DNA of 64,000 nucleotides, taken from the NCBI GenBank assembly GCA_025738555.1, contig JAOVFP010000023.1:434001-498000 (forward strand). Reading direction: 5' to 3'. The notes beneath the pieces are model-generated. The model saw only the letters and a list, made by a program, of their open reading frames with translations. It had not been told where the DNA came from and made no database searches. This document shows, in pieces, positions 10,224 through 21,732 of this stretch. The DNA comes from Cyathus striatus (Eukaryota; Basidiomycota; Agaricomycetes; Agaricales; Nidulariaceae). The translations under genes were made by a program, and so were the position numbers. Each line of letters opens with the position of its first letter. The first letter of the stretch is position 1.

Positions 10224-12273
10224 CTATCTATTCCTCTCCCTCTCTTCCCCAATCCGTCTCCACACCCCCTCCATCTCTGCCCGGCTCAGCCACGCATGCC
10301 CCCCTCGATCCACCCGCACCTCATCCAGGTCCACGCAGAATCCCTCCAGCTTCAGCACCCCCCTTATCAATCCATCCATCTTCCTATCCCCATCTTCTCG
10401 TCTTCCTTCCTTCTCGCTCTCCTCCCCCCTTGATTGCCGCGCCCGCCTCATGAACGCTGGTACCCTCCACCCCTCTTCATCGTGCTCCACCTCCTTCGCT
10501 CGCTTTCTCGCCCGCCCATCTCCCCTCTTCCCACCCTGGTCCTCCCCCCCCCGTTTCATTCCCCTGCAATCACCATCTCGTGGCTGTGAACTCCCATCTT
10601 TGTTCGCCTCTCTTGATCCATCTAATATCCTCCCCTTGCTCTCATCTTGCCCTCTCTGCGACTGCGACTGCGTTTGTGGCTGCGAATGAGACAGCGATGT
10701 GTCTGAATTCGGCACCAACACTTCTCCCAGCCCGTCCGTCACCCTAGGTGGCAGAGGTGAATGTGGCCGCGGTACTTTACGGTTCACCACATGATCCCCC
10801 ATCCTGATCGCCTCTGAAAAAATCACCGTCTCGCTTGCTACAACCGACAACGACGACGGCAGCCCCGGTGGAGAAGAAGGCGGTAGCACATTTTTCTGAC
10901 GCTGTGCCGGCGTCGGAGCTGGAGGTTGCGATGTAGACGCAACCGAGCTTTCCAATACAGGTGTCTGTCCAACCTGTGCTAGTACTTCATTCGTCCGGGT
11001 CGACCGTGCAGCTGGTGTACTCTTTATTTCTGGAATCTCAACTATCGCGCTCTGCCGCGTTTCAGGCGTTCCAACGTATTTCTTCTGAGGAGTAGGAGCC
11101 CAGTCCGATACCGGCCTTTCAGGCGAGCTCGGAACAGAATCAGCACGCTCACTAAAATCTATTTGTCCTTGTAAGAAATTAGCCCGAGACAATTCGCCGT
11201 GGCACTTACTGTGCGCACTTTTGTGAGGCGAAGGGATTATATCTTCTAACCCATAAACTACCAGACACAGGATTGAGTAAATTGCAGAGCACCAAAGTAG
11301 ATATGAGCTACCTTTCCTTTCACCAAGCAGCTGCTCTACATCGTCGGGACAATATTGAAATTCACGATCTTTCGTGAACTGTACCCATCGTTATTATCTT
11401 ATTCAGGCATATGATGTTTGTGTCTCACTTGTAATGCCCATGTACCATTCGGAAGGTTCGCTTTGTTACTACTGGCAGAACCAATGTTTTCCGGCTTTCG
11501 TCCAATAAGTAACTTGTTACTGTCAGTAGACAGTTTTAAAGGGACTGCACTCGGTTGTTTCGCAATCACACTTTCTTTCCTCAGTGTCTCCCTTTCTAGC
11601 TTTCTATTTTTTAATATGTTCCTGTGCACAGTTGATATGTATTGCCTGGCAGACCTTGCAGCACTTACCCTGCGCCTCCATCCTTCCTCAGGCCTTCCGC
11701 CCAGAGTTTCAAATCCGGGTGAGAATCAATTCCTTTGGGAGATCCAAACATGGCCTCTCCGAAACTTCCAATGGGCACTACGGACCCGCATTCGATGGCC
11801 AGGTAAGAATTAGTAGACATGCGATTATCGGAATGTGAAGGGATGCGACCAAAAAATGGTTTAAACTGGCTTATAGATATAATAGCAGTCTTGGAGTATG
11901 TAAGTCTTTGACCCTGAAGCCTGCTCAAACATCGTTTCTTAGCCATGTTAGTTACTATTTCGTGCTTTTGACACGCACTTTAGATATGTACACACAGCGT
12001 CGTCCGTGAATTTTATTGGGATAGTAAGCCATTTGTCAGAGATGGTGGCCCATATAGCGGCTGGTTTATCGTCAGGTGGAAAGGTCAAAAACTAACCGGG
12101 TGTGTTGGTACCATATTAGTAGAGATCACTTGAAGTACTACCGCGCCACTCACCTCTATAATCTGAGCTTTCTTTCGTTTCGTGTATCGTGGAGCGGCCA
12201 GCAAGTTGGAGCCGCACTCTTCTGCTACGCCGATAAGATACTGTGAGATCCATGGAAGAAGAGACTCTGACAT
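10224..12273 (-). CDS. Shelterin subunit TPP1/Tpz1-like protein (candidate)
   Basis: I assembled seven exons: 12154-12273, 11979-12091, 11669-11920, 11429-11621, 11312-11378, 11210-11257 and 10224-11167. All junctions keep phase, giving 578 residues. The N-terminus MSESLLPWISQYLIGVAEEC parallels the start of the TPP1 OB fold (human LRPWI). It continues with AIWATISDKWLTIPIKFTDDAV and LTYSKTAIISISQFKPFFGRIP, the strand pattern expected of that fold (about residues 5-150). The remainder is disordered, with SP/TP-rich segments, a basic patch (GGKRGDGRARKRAKEVE) and a conserved-looking end (VLKLEGFCVDLDEVRVDRGGH...). TPP1 bridges Pot1 to the double-strand telomere complex and recruits telomerase. 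The assignment rests on motif memory and fold pattern, not a search. A degenerate OB-fold protein of another kind is the main alternative. Confidence 0.68.
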
Positions 12274-13004
12274 GAAGATACAAAGTCTACGAGGCTTGTT
12301 CTAGTTAGTATGAGACGTACCGACTCCCGAGCGGCCGCGTCAAGCGCGTATAGTCACATCACCTGACGCAATTGCGCGCGAAGGTCAAAGCGATCGATTA
12401 TCAAGTTACTACATAGTATCATCGATCTCAGCTTGGAGCTGATCAAGCTCAAGCCTTATTACCTTTAGTTTGAAATTAGTGGTAGCAGCAATCAGCAGTA
12501 TCTTACAATACATTAAATTTTGCAGCTGATATCTTTGCAGCCCCAACAAAATACAACATGTTCAACACTGTAGGAGAGGTACGAACGTTAAGGGACTACC
12601 GGGAGGTTGCGCTATTAGCAATGCGACACCTTAATCACTACCTACAGTATGTCCGGCCAGCGTTTTGACAAGCTGTCACTTGCAGCTGCAGGCGTTGCAA
12701 TGATAAGGTTCCGACAATTTTGTACTTACTCAACATTCACATTACAAATCCTGTTACATAAAGGAGCACCAGGTTGTGCCACTTGGTCATTCTCATCTCT
12801 CACTGTTACCACTAGAAATGTTGCAAAAAGTTCTATAACAGCCTGACAAGAAAAGCTAAGTAATTTACATACAAGAAAACTGATGATAGGAAATATAAAA
12901 CATGGCAGGTCCTTAATATAAGGCCCAGCCATGAAACCACGAGAAACTAAATCATATTCACACATCGAACGAATCACACCCACTACACACAAGCTATTGG
13001 TTAA
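12274..13004. other. Intergenic region, probable promoter of the TPP1-like gene and 3' UTR of the bZIP gene
   Basis: This is about 730 bp. A NotI-like GCGGCCGC stretch and GATCGAT-rich sequence lie near 12330-12440. Between 12540 and 12850 (+) there are intron-like signals (GTACGAACG ... CTACCTACAG) and short open frames, but no frame runs through them into a recognisable protein. No gene is called. Confidence 0.45.
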
Positions 13005-13891
13005 TCAGTCCTTTTTGGCCGTTGCAGGATCCTTGGATTCCGACTGGATTTGCTCGCCACTTTCGGGCTCCTTCGATTCTTCAGCAGCCGCATTTGAAGC
13101 TCCGTTGGCGTTAGTGGGCGGATTCGAGGTGCTAGGAGGTAGAAGCTGAGCCTGACTCAGGGCAGCTCTCAGTGCAGCATTTTCCACACGGAGCTGATCA
13201 ACGAGTGCACGGCACTCTTCCCAACGCCTATTCGCCTCATCTGCAGAGGCCAGCGCAGCATCAAGGAGTTGGGATCTGGACTCGAGTGCCTTTACATGTC
13301 TTAAAAAAGTGATATCAGAAGAAGAAAGGAGGGATCTGTAGCAGATACTAACTGATCCCTGCGCTCTCGAAATGCACGCTGTGCCTTTCTGTTTTGCTCA
13401 GCGCGCTTTGAGTTGCTTAATGTCCTTCCACCGCTGCCGCCCTGCTGGGACGCCTGCTGCTGCTGTGGGGGGGTTTGCGGAAGACCAGAAGGATGCTGTC
13501 CGGCAGAAGGGTGAGGGGGTGGAATGCCTCCAGGGGTGTAGTCTGTAGGAGGGTATGGAAAACCAGGTGGCAATGGACCAGTAATGGGATGCATCAAAGC
13601 ATGAGGAGGAGGAAGAACATGCTGCAAAGTCTGCTGTTGCTGAGGAGGTGGGGGAGGTGGATGAGGTTGCTGTGTCGTATCTGGGTTATTGGAAGGAGGC
13701 GATTTTCTCTTCCGCGAAGTACGGGGGGCGGGGGTTATAGGAGGAGGGTCCTCGCGAAGACGCATAGTTTGTATGGTAGGATTCTGCTGAACATGTTGGG
13801 TGTCCTGCGTCTGCTGTTGTTGCTGCTGCTGGTTCTGCTGCACCTGTTGGGTGGCAGTCTGTGGCTGGGGCTGTTGCTGGAAGGAAAGCAT
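13005..13891 (-). CDS. bZIP transcription factor, Yap/AP-1-like basic region
   Basis: Two exons are joined at about 13314-13366; the intron starts GTTAGTATCT and ends TTTTTTAAG. The N-terminal part is Gln- and Pro-rich with long polyQ and polyP runs, as in an activation domain. The basic region reads SKRAEQNRKAQRAFRERRDQ, and splicing adds HVKALESR. It leads into a leucine-zipper-like coil (LLDAALASADEANRRWEECR...). The NxxxQxxFR spacing is the fungal Yap type, which binds TTACTAA-like sites, often in stress response. The C-terminus is Glu/Ser-rich and ends DPATAKKD. The start at 13891 (MLSFQQQPQ) is the first Met in frame; an upstream coding exon cannot be excluded. No Cys-rich redox domain is visible, so a direct Yap1 oxidative sensor is not supported. 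Confidence 0.85.
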
Positions 13892-14173
13892 TCCAATCGA
13901 GGGAAGGCGTTGTTGAAGATTGCCGAGTATTAGTAAGAGGCTGAGTCAGGTCACAGCCGTGACAACGACAAGAGGTTACTTACAAACAATTAAACAAAAT
14001 ATGAGTAAATAATTTGTAAATATTTGTAAATAACGGTGTTATGTAATTAACATACGTGAATAATTATTGCACTAAGTAGATATCAGATATTTAGTTATTT
14101 TCCTGCGCGTCAACCGTGTTATTACAGGGCCACTCCCCCATCCTCCCCTCCCCCTCCCTTCCCTTTCCTTTCC
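13892..14173. promoter_or_regulatory. Divergent AT-rich promoter
   Basis: About 280 bp lie between the bZIP gene (-) and phosphatase copy B (+). The centre (13985-14095) is very AT-rich, with repeated TTTGTAAATA units, and is followed by a C-rich leader before ATG 14174. Confidence 0.5.
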
Positions 14174-15956
14174 ATGGCCAGCCCTCCTCCCGACTCTCCT
14201 TCTCTTCTTTCTTCAAAACCTTCTCTTCGTCAAAGACTTTTCTCCGGTTCCAGCAAAAAGTTATCAAATACATCCCAGAATCACACTTCATCCAATAAAC
14301 ACTCTCCTTCGACCCCAGATCCTCATCACGGCCTTAACAACTCTACCGCTGCATCAGGTTAGATATTGTGTCATCTATTTGCTGTCTATTTATCTTCTGT
14401 CCAATTTGTAGCTTCAGATCAACCACTGCCTTCTTCCACATCGTCTCCACACCCAAACCCTCCTTCGTCTTCCACCCCCCATGACACCATCCCGGAAGAC
14501 ACCGACAGAGAGCAAGCGTCTATGAACACCACACTCACCTCTAACAGGCGTATTCCCTTTTACCGGCGCAAGGCAGACAAGTCTGCCACTGCTCTCTCGT
14601 CAACCACTTCTCATTCCATGGTCAAGCCCTCTCCTGGCCCTGCTCGCTCTCGTCCTTCTTTTCTCTCTAGGGTTGTATACCGTGTCGTTCCTTGTGTTAC
14701 CTCATCTCCAGATGGCGTTCATAATACCCCAGTCCATCCAACGTCTCGCACTCCAGAGCCGACTCCTTCATTTCCACTCAAAGATCTCACTGGCCAGAAG
14801 CAACCGAACGCTGAACCCATCTCGTCTGACATCTCTAATCTTGATGATCTCCCGCTCGTTCCACCTCTCACTATACCCACAGCCAAGCAGACACCCCAAC
14901 CGTCTCCGACTGACTCAGAGATCATTGTTCCAGCCCCAGCCACTCCTCAGCTCTTGCCACCAGAAGAAACCGATGGCCTGACATCTGGTGCCGTGCAACC
15001 TCCAGGATCTACTGCTGACCAGGTCGCCCGCGCTCATGCTCACGAGGTTGCCCTTGAGGATGCAGAAGGAACTAGTATCGACGATGATCTTGAGCATCGT
15101 CGTATGATTCAGGAACAGGACGAAGAGGAACGCCTCATCAAAAATGGTGGTTCTGGTATTCCTATCGGTCCAGTGTGTATATTCTATCTAGATTCCTCTC
15201 AGTTCTTACCCGCGTATATGTGCATTTAGGATGGCGTTCCTACACCACTTTTACCTCCCATCGCACCAGAACACGTTGGAAGAAAGTGCCTCGTGCTTGA
15301 TCTCGATGAGACACTTGTTCACAGCAGCTTTAAGGTATGTTCATGAAATTTTCCTCGTTTGTAACACTTACAGTCCTCTGACTTTTCTGATAGGCAACAC
15401 AACAAGCAGACTTCATTGTACCTGTAGAAATAGAATATCATTTACATCATTTTCATGTCCTGAAGCGTCCTGGTGTTGACAATTTCCTCAAGAAGATGGG
15501 CGAAATCTATGAAATTGTCGTGTTCACTGCCAGCTTAAGCAAGGTATGCACGTGTATTCTGTAAACATGCGATAGTCTCATTGTATCACACAGTATGCTG
15601 ATCCTGTTCTTGATAAACTCGATATCCACCGAGTTGTGGCCCATCGGTTATTCCGAGAAAGTTGTTTTAGCCACAAAGGAAATTATGTGAAGGTAAGAAA
15701 TGCAAAATCTTTAACCATATGAAGTCGTAACGATTTCACTCTCGACTAGGACCTTTCACAGTTGGGACGACCAATTGGAGATACCATTATTCTCGATAAT
15801 TCACCAGCGTCTTACATTTTCCATCCTAACAATGCTGTCCCAGTATCGTCGTGGTTCAATGATCCACATGATGCTGAGTTGACAGACCTTATACCCTTCC
15901 TTGCCGACCTCACTTCCGTTCCGGACGTACGTGGAATATTGGACGGTGCCCGCTAA
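14174..15956 (+). CDS. NLI-interacting-factor (FCP1-like) protein phosphatase, Psr1-type, copy B
   Basis: Six exons (14174-14357, 14412-15172, 15230-15334, 15394-15543, 15594-15692, 15750-15956) give 501 residues. A disordered N-terminus ([12 protein letters not shown]...) carries VVYRVVPCV, comparable to the ALVPCV of copy A. An acidic, charged region precedes [11 protein letters not shown] and the HAD phosphatase domain with [13 protein letters not shown]. The four exons of the domain have exactly the same lengths as in copy A (105, 150, 99 and 207 nt). The N-terminal half is diverged and has one extra intron. The catalytic Asp residues are intact, so both copies look functional. This suggests a local duplication followed by divergence of the regulatory half. 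Confidence 0.92.
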
Positions 15957-16519
15957 TGCTCTTATAATTTTAACTGATACCTCAAAATCCTTGCAACTTA
16001 TTAAATGCTGCATGTTCATGCCAACTAGGCATGATCTGGGTCTTGGGTAGTCCACTGTGATATTTGGACATACCAACAGGACTCATCATATTTGCTTCAG
16101 CTGGAGGAAGCGACTCAAGGTGCCCCTGTTCTTGTGGCAAGAGTTTGTTGTCGCTGGGGTTTGGTTATAAGATACATATACCACTTTTCATATATAACTT
16201 GCTTTACAATTTCCGATGTATCTTTCATATACGTACTAGCTATCACGCACTGTAGTTACCATACGTCCTGTCTCTTGTTTTCAGTCTTTAGTTTTTACGT
16301 TTGTCATTTTCAGGGTTACATCTATTTATTTTCTGGATCTTCGGTAGCTGTATACTTCATGTACATGATTCTATGAATATTTCTTTGAACTGATTGGTTG
16401 TGAAGGTTACGTAATTAACGTTTATTTTCGCGCTGGACGCGTTCATCACTTGCTCCTGACTTCCGTCCGACGTCGACTTTGTTTTCACCTTTATACCTAT
16501 TCTATTTTAACACTACAAG
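15957..16519. other. Intergenic region, 3' UTR of copy B and promoter of the next gene
   Basis: About 560 bp, T-rich, with no convincing coding frame. The last 80 bp before ATG 16520 are a pyrimidine-rich leader. Confidence 0.5.
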
Positions 16520-17531
16520 ATGGGGCGTGATTCCTCTGTTAAGCAGAAGGCGGCACGGCCTAAATCCCAAGATGGTGCGCAAGAAGTGACTAATAAATTT
16601 GTTGTTTCTTATGTTTTGTTTCCGCACGTAGGATTTTCCCCTGATAAAGCTTACTTGGTAGCTTATAATGCCTTGTCGGCGCTAGGATGGGGGTACATCC
16701 TAGTCATCGTTTTAACCCACCTATTGAATCTAAATGGGGCTTCTGATGTGGTCGCAACACAGACAAGTTCCACGGCAACCTCTCAGTTATACGATTTCCT
16801 GTTATCCAAGCTCTCTATTCTCAAAACTCTCGGCATCCTGTCGACTGACAGCTTGAAAGCTCGTTTGCTGTCTTTGCTGCAGCTGGTTTATTCTCGGGCT
16901 ACTACAGCGTATTCGCGGATTGGACCTCAGACAGCATTCGTGCAAAGTTTTGCCATATTGGAAGTGATTCATGTTCTTTTGGGATGGGTAAGAAGTCCCT
17001 TACCGACAACAGTAATGCAAATATCTAGCAGGCTGTTCCTGGTATGGGGAATCGTCGAACAATTTCCAGAGGTGGGCGAGTTTGCTGATTGGCATCCTGT
17101 ATGACCTTATGATGACTACAGGTGCGGACGAACCCGCTGTACGCCAGTATGGTACTTGCATGGTCAATGACGGAAGTTATTCGATACATGTTCTACGCCT
17201 GCAGCTTGTTGGGAGTTAACTCTGGTGCTCTTTTGTACTTGCGCTATAGTACTTTCTACGTGCTATATCCTCTCGGGGCATCTTCGGAGGCGTTTTTGAT
17301 TTACGCGACTCTCCCGTCGTTCTCGTCTACTCTTGGATGGAAGGGTACTGATTATGTTCGTGCTGTGCTGTTCAGCATCTGGTGGCCTGGTATGTGTCTG
17401 CGCGTGTTCTGGTGCGTGTGGTATCTCACGTTTTCGGGACAGGGTTGTATGTGATGTACACACACATGATGAGACAGAGAGGCAAGGTGATTGGAAAGGG
17501 GGCTGGTTCTAAAGGGAGAAAGGGAGAGTAA
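16520..17531 (+). CDS. Very-long-chain (3R)-3-hydroxyacyl-CoA dehydratase (PHS1/HACD family)
   Basis: This enzyme carries out the third step of the ER very-long-chain fatty acid elongation cycle, dehydrating 3-hydroxyacyl-CoA to the trans-2-enoyl-CoA. Three exons are joined by introns at about 17053-17102 (donor GTGGGC) and 17393-17449. The protein has several membrane segments. It shows the family blocks YLVAYNALSALGWGYIL, FAILEVIHVLLGWV and the catalytic area LRYSTFYVLYPLGASSE, where Tyr and Glu are the catalytic pair in yeast Phs1. The end reads LYVMYTHMMRQRGKVIG and a basic ER-retention-like tail (GAGSKGRKGE). Length is normal for the family, apart from an insertion (GASDVVATQTSS...) after the first membrane segment. 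Confidence 0.95.
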
Positions 17532-17534
17532 GAT

Positions 17535-17662
17535 GGAAGTAGTAGTAGTAGTATTGTAGTTACAAGTAGTAGTAAGTAGTGGTAGTAAGTAGTAATAGTA
17601 GTAGTAGCAAGTAGTAGTAGTAGTAGTAGTAGTAGTAATAGTAGTAAGTAAGTAGTAGTGTT
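17535..17662. repeat. Imperfect (GTA/AGT)n microsatellite
   Basis: About 125 bp is built almost entirely of AGT triplets, with interruptions such as AGTAAGTAGT and TAATAG. It lies directly after the dehydratase stop codon, so it is probably transcribed in the 3' UTR. Confidence 0.9.
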
Positions 17663-17753
17663 ACAAAGTAACACGTGACTGGAATGGGTTGTATTCGATT
17701 GTTGATAGTTGTTTTATGCAGAGGATTTGGGGAGTGTCACATTCGAACATTAA

Positions 17754-18743
<990 letters not shown>

Positions 18744-19291
18744 TGATTTTTTTGGCCATCAGCCCCTGATTCTTGCATGCTCCGTCCATGACGTCCATTT
18801 CGAATGGAGTCGTGCATACATACCATATATTCTCTAAATACCCCAACTTCTATGCCCTGCTTGTTCTTACTAGTACTCATGCCCCATGCACGAACCCTCG
18901 CAACGTACAAACGGACACTCTGATACCTGTCCCCCACGTCTCTTCTGTTTCATTGCTTGTTATCGTCTGTTTCCTTTCTCTCATAGTTACCCTCGAAGCC
19001 TGTTTCTACGTATTATGGGTACTGGTAATATTCACTCTCTAATGGATACCTATTGCAAATGCCCCTAGTGTGAGCTAATGCCAACATCGTTGGGCAGTGC
19101 ACGGTGTGCACTCCGGTTTGTTATGGATATCACCTTGACTCGAGCTTGAGCAATGAACATCGTATGTAGTCTTGGGAGTTGCAAAAGTTAACATTGGATT
19201 ATATAAGAACGGATGTCGTGCTTATTTCACGATCGGTTCAGCATCGGACACGGTTGCCGGACAAGCTTACCTTTAGTTTCTATATTCTCCG
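18744..19291. other. Intergenic region with no recognised gene
   Basis: About 550 bp hold the Arf1 3' UTR and the promoter of the cysteine synthase gene. No protein-like frame or repeat was seen. Confidence 0.5.
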
Positions 19292-20643
19292 ATGTTTTCA
19301 GCTCTTCGAGTCACCGCAAAACGAGGCTTCGCCACGCATTCGACAGTCAATGGCCTAGTCGGGGCCATTGGGAATACACCTCTTGTAAGGTTCATTATTG
19401 TTTCGTTACACCTTAGTTTTCATTTCCTTCTATTAGATATATCTAAAAAGACTATCAGAAAAGACTGGATCTGAAATATTTGGAAAGGCCGAATTTCAGA
19501 ATCCTGGAGGAAGCGTGAAAGACCGCGCTGCTCTAGGACTTATTCTCAATGCTGAAGAGCAAGGCCTGTATGTAAAATAATTTCTTGCACTCGCACAGAA
19601 TATTCATACAAATGAATAACGTGTGGGTTTAGAATCAAACCTGGAGGGACCGTGGTTGAAGGCACTGCTGGAAATACAGGCATTGGCTTAGCACATGTAT
19701 GCAGGGCTCGCGGGTACAAGTGCGTGATATACATGCCTAATACACAGGTGCACCTAGTATTGTATTAGCTTTGACTAGGTAATTTCTGACATATTTATAT
19801 TTCAGAGCCAGGAAAAAATTGATCTTCTCAAAATGCTTGGTGCTGACGTGCGCCCTGTCCCAGCCGTAGCATTTGAGAACCCAAAGAACTACAACCACCA
19901 AGCCCGCGAGTATGCAGAGAGTTTAGAAAATGCTATATGGACCAATCAGTTCGATAATGCTGCCAACGCTCATGCTCATTATCTTACAACGGGTCCAGAG
20001 ATTTGGGAACAGGCTGAGGGAAACTTAGATGGTTTTATTTGTTCTACAGGTACTGGGGGTACCTTGGCTGGAATAGGGAAATATTTAAAGGAGAAGAGTG
20101 GCGGAAAGACACAAATTTGGCTTGCAGATCCCCCGGGCAGTGTGTTAACTAGCTACATCACAAGTGGAGGGAAGTTAGTTGAGAGAAGCGGTAGCTCTAT
20201 CACAGAAGGTATGTGCAAAGCAAACTACGGACAACATTGTTCTAATCATGTCCCGTCTTTTAAGGAATTGGACAAGGTCGCATAACTGACAATCTCGCTA
20301 CGTTTGTGAACGACCTCTCTGGAGCATTTACCATACCCGATGAGAAAACTATCGAAATGGTTTACGATCTCCTTGACACGGAAGGGTTATACCTTGGTGC
20401 AAGTTCTGCGTTGAATGTCGTTGCTGCGGTGGAACTTGCCCAAAATCTAGGGAAAGGTCTGACCTCTTTACTTCCTTTCCTTGTTGACCATCTCATTGTT
20501 CGCCAGGTTCGCGAGTTGCCACCATATTGTGCGATGGTGCCTATCGCTATCAAAGCCGTTTATTCTCCAGAAGTTGGTTAAAAAGCAAAGGCTTGGAAGA
20601 TGTTATCCCAGAACACTTGAAGAAATACGCAGTCCTGGACTAG
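19292..20643 (+). CDS. Cysteine synthase, mitochondrial-type (Mcy1/Cys12-like)
   Basis: A PLP-dependent enzyme of the O-acetylserine sulfhydrylase fold. The N-terminus [17 protein letters not shown] looks like a mitochondrial targeting sequence. Splicing gives [20 protein letters not shown], then [13 protein letters not shown] with the PLP lysine, [14 protein letters not shown] (phosphate-binding loop), [26 protein letters not shown] and [16 protein letters not shown], ending KKYAVLD. The EGTAGNTG form, rather than EPTSGNTG, is typical of the fungal Mcy1/YGR012W branch. The intron acceptor after the first exon must be CTAAAAAG (about 19453) to keep the frame. All catalytic elements are present. 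The physiological substrate in fungi of this branch is less certain than for bacterial CysK. Confidence 0.93.
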
Positions 20644-20891
20644 AATTCGACATTTTAGTACCTAGTATATACCATTTACCAGGAATAACACCAGAAATGT
20701 TAATACCCGTGTAACTTATGACTGTTGCATTTAGTCTTTCATTTCGGAGATCTCATACGTGATCAATAGAACATCCGCTAGAGACAAAATATACAAGTCT
20801 GCTGTTCCATTGAAATTGCATGAGTAAAGAAAGGAGATGTGAGGTATTACTATGACAAATATGATACGTTGTGTGCGATACGAAACAATAT

Positions 20892-21488
20892 CTAAGTCGA
20901 CCCGGAGCCAGGTGTTTGGGGAGGCGACGATGGTCCTGTATTAGGTGCTCTTGCCTCTGCGGTTTCTTCCACAGTCTTAAGCTCCGCTTCGATTCGTTCT
21001 CGTGCACGGACGACTTTTGACTGTAGGTAATGGGAATGGGAAGGTATTGGTGGCTTTCTCGAAGTCACGGGCCCCTCAGGTTTCGGAGCAGGAGCAGGAG
21101 AATTAGCTTTGAATAGATGTTCGTAATTCTTGAGTATCTGCTCCATAGCATCTCCTCGCTTAACGTTCAGAATTAACTGGGCTTCGTCGAAGGTCATGCG
21201 ATGCTGGCGTGTTAGCTGGTCTGTCACTGAGGCAGAGGTCGCATTTCCAACTCCAGCAGCATCGTGCCCATGGCTCCCTGGGGAGCGTGCTTCGCATCTG
21301 GCGAGGTAAGCATAGGTGGCAGAAACTAATATGCGGAGCACGTACTTTTTACAGCCTGACGTCCCGCCTCGTAAAATGCTTTCCCAAGGATTTTCGAGCC
21401 GGTTATGAATATACTGATGATAGCCTTAGGTGATGACTAGAGCAGAAGTTAGAAGTAAATAGTGGAAATTAAAAATGGGAATTGCCAT
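20892..21488 (-). CDS. PAM16: Mitochondrial import motor subunit Pam16/Tim16 (with apparent one-base deletion)
   Basis: Pam16 is the J-like partner of Pam14 in the presequence translocase motor on the matrix side of TIM23. The model starts at ATG 21488, followed by an intron with a GC donor (GCAATTCCCA...CTCTAG). It continues SSPKAIISIFITGSKILGKAF and YEAGRQAVK, then a second intron, NAKHAPQGAMG, DAAGVGNATSASVTDQL and HRMTFDEAQLILNVKRGD, and ends in a Pro-rich C-terminus with SHYLQSKVVRARERIEAE. The NAKHAPQGAMG segment and the HDAAGVG segment are in different frames: one base seems to be missing near 21264-21269 (GGGCAC where GGGCCAC would keep the frame). Using an acceptor 8 nt further on (GCGAAG) would restore a frame but lose the conserved residues. 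An assembly indel is the simplest reading. Confidence 0.85.
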
Positions 21489-21732
21489 TGGGAAAGTGAC
21501 TGTTTGGCTACGACAACAAAATTCCGAGCTCGAAGGAAGGACGATGGAGTATATTTAGGGGAGAAAGCAAGTGAGAGCAGAAAGGGAGATGCAGGTTGTC
21601 GTTGGGTCGTCGCGTAATGTCCGTACGCCAGTGCGCCCGGTAGGATCGTTAGATGGCACGTGACTTAAAATTTGGAATGCTGGAGTTTGATTGGTTGCAG
21701 CAGTGCTGCTCTCTCCGTCAGTCTAAGTCGCA

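Noticed and set aside
10044..10689. Plus-strand ORFs opposite the last exon of the TPP1-like gene
   Set aside because: They mirror the charged composition of the real minus-strand exon and have no domain features.
12540..12850. Possible small spliced gene on the + strand (MFNTVGE ... YVRPAFDKLSLAAAGVAM)
   Set aside because: The two pieces look protein-like but do not join in one frame, and the continuation after the next possible intron hits stops. Not enough to call a gene.
17426..17674. Minus-strand ORF with polyLeu run
   Set aside because: It is produced by the AGT microsatellite; no gene.
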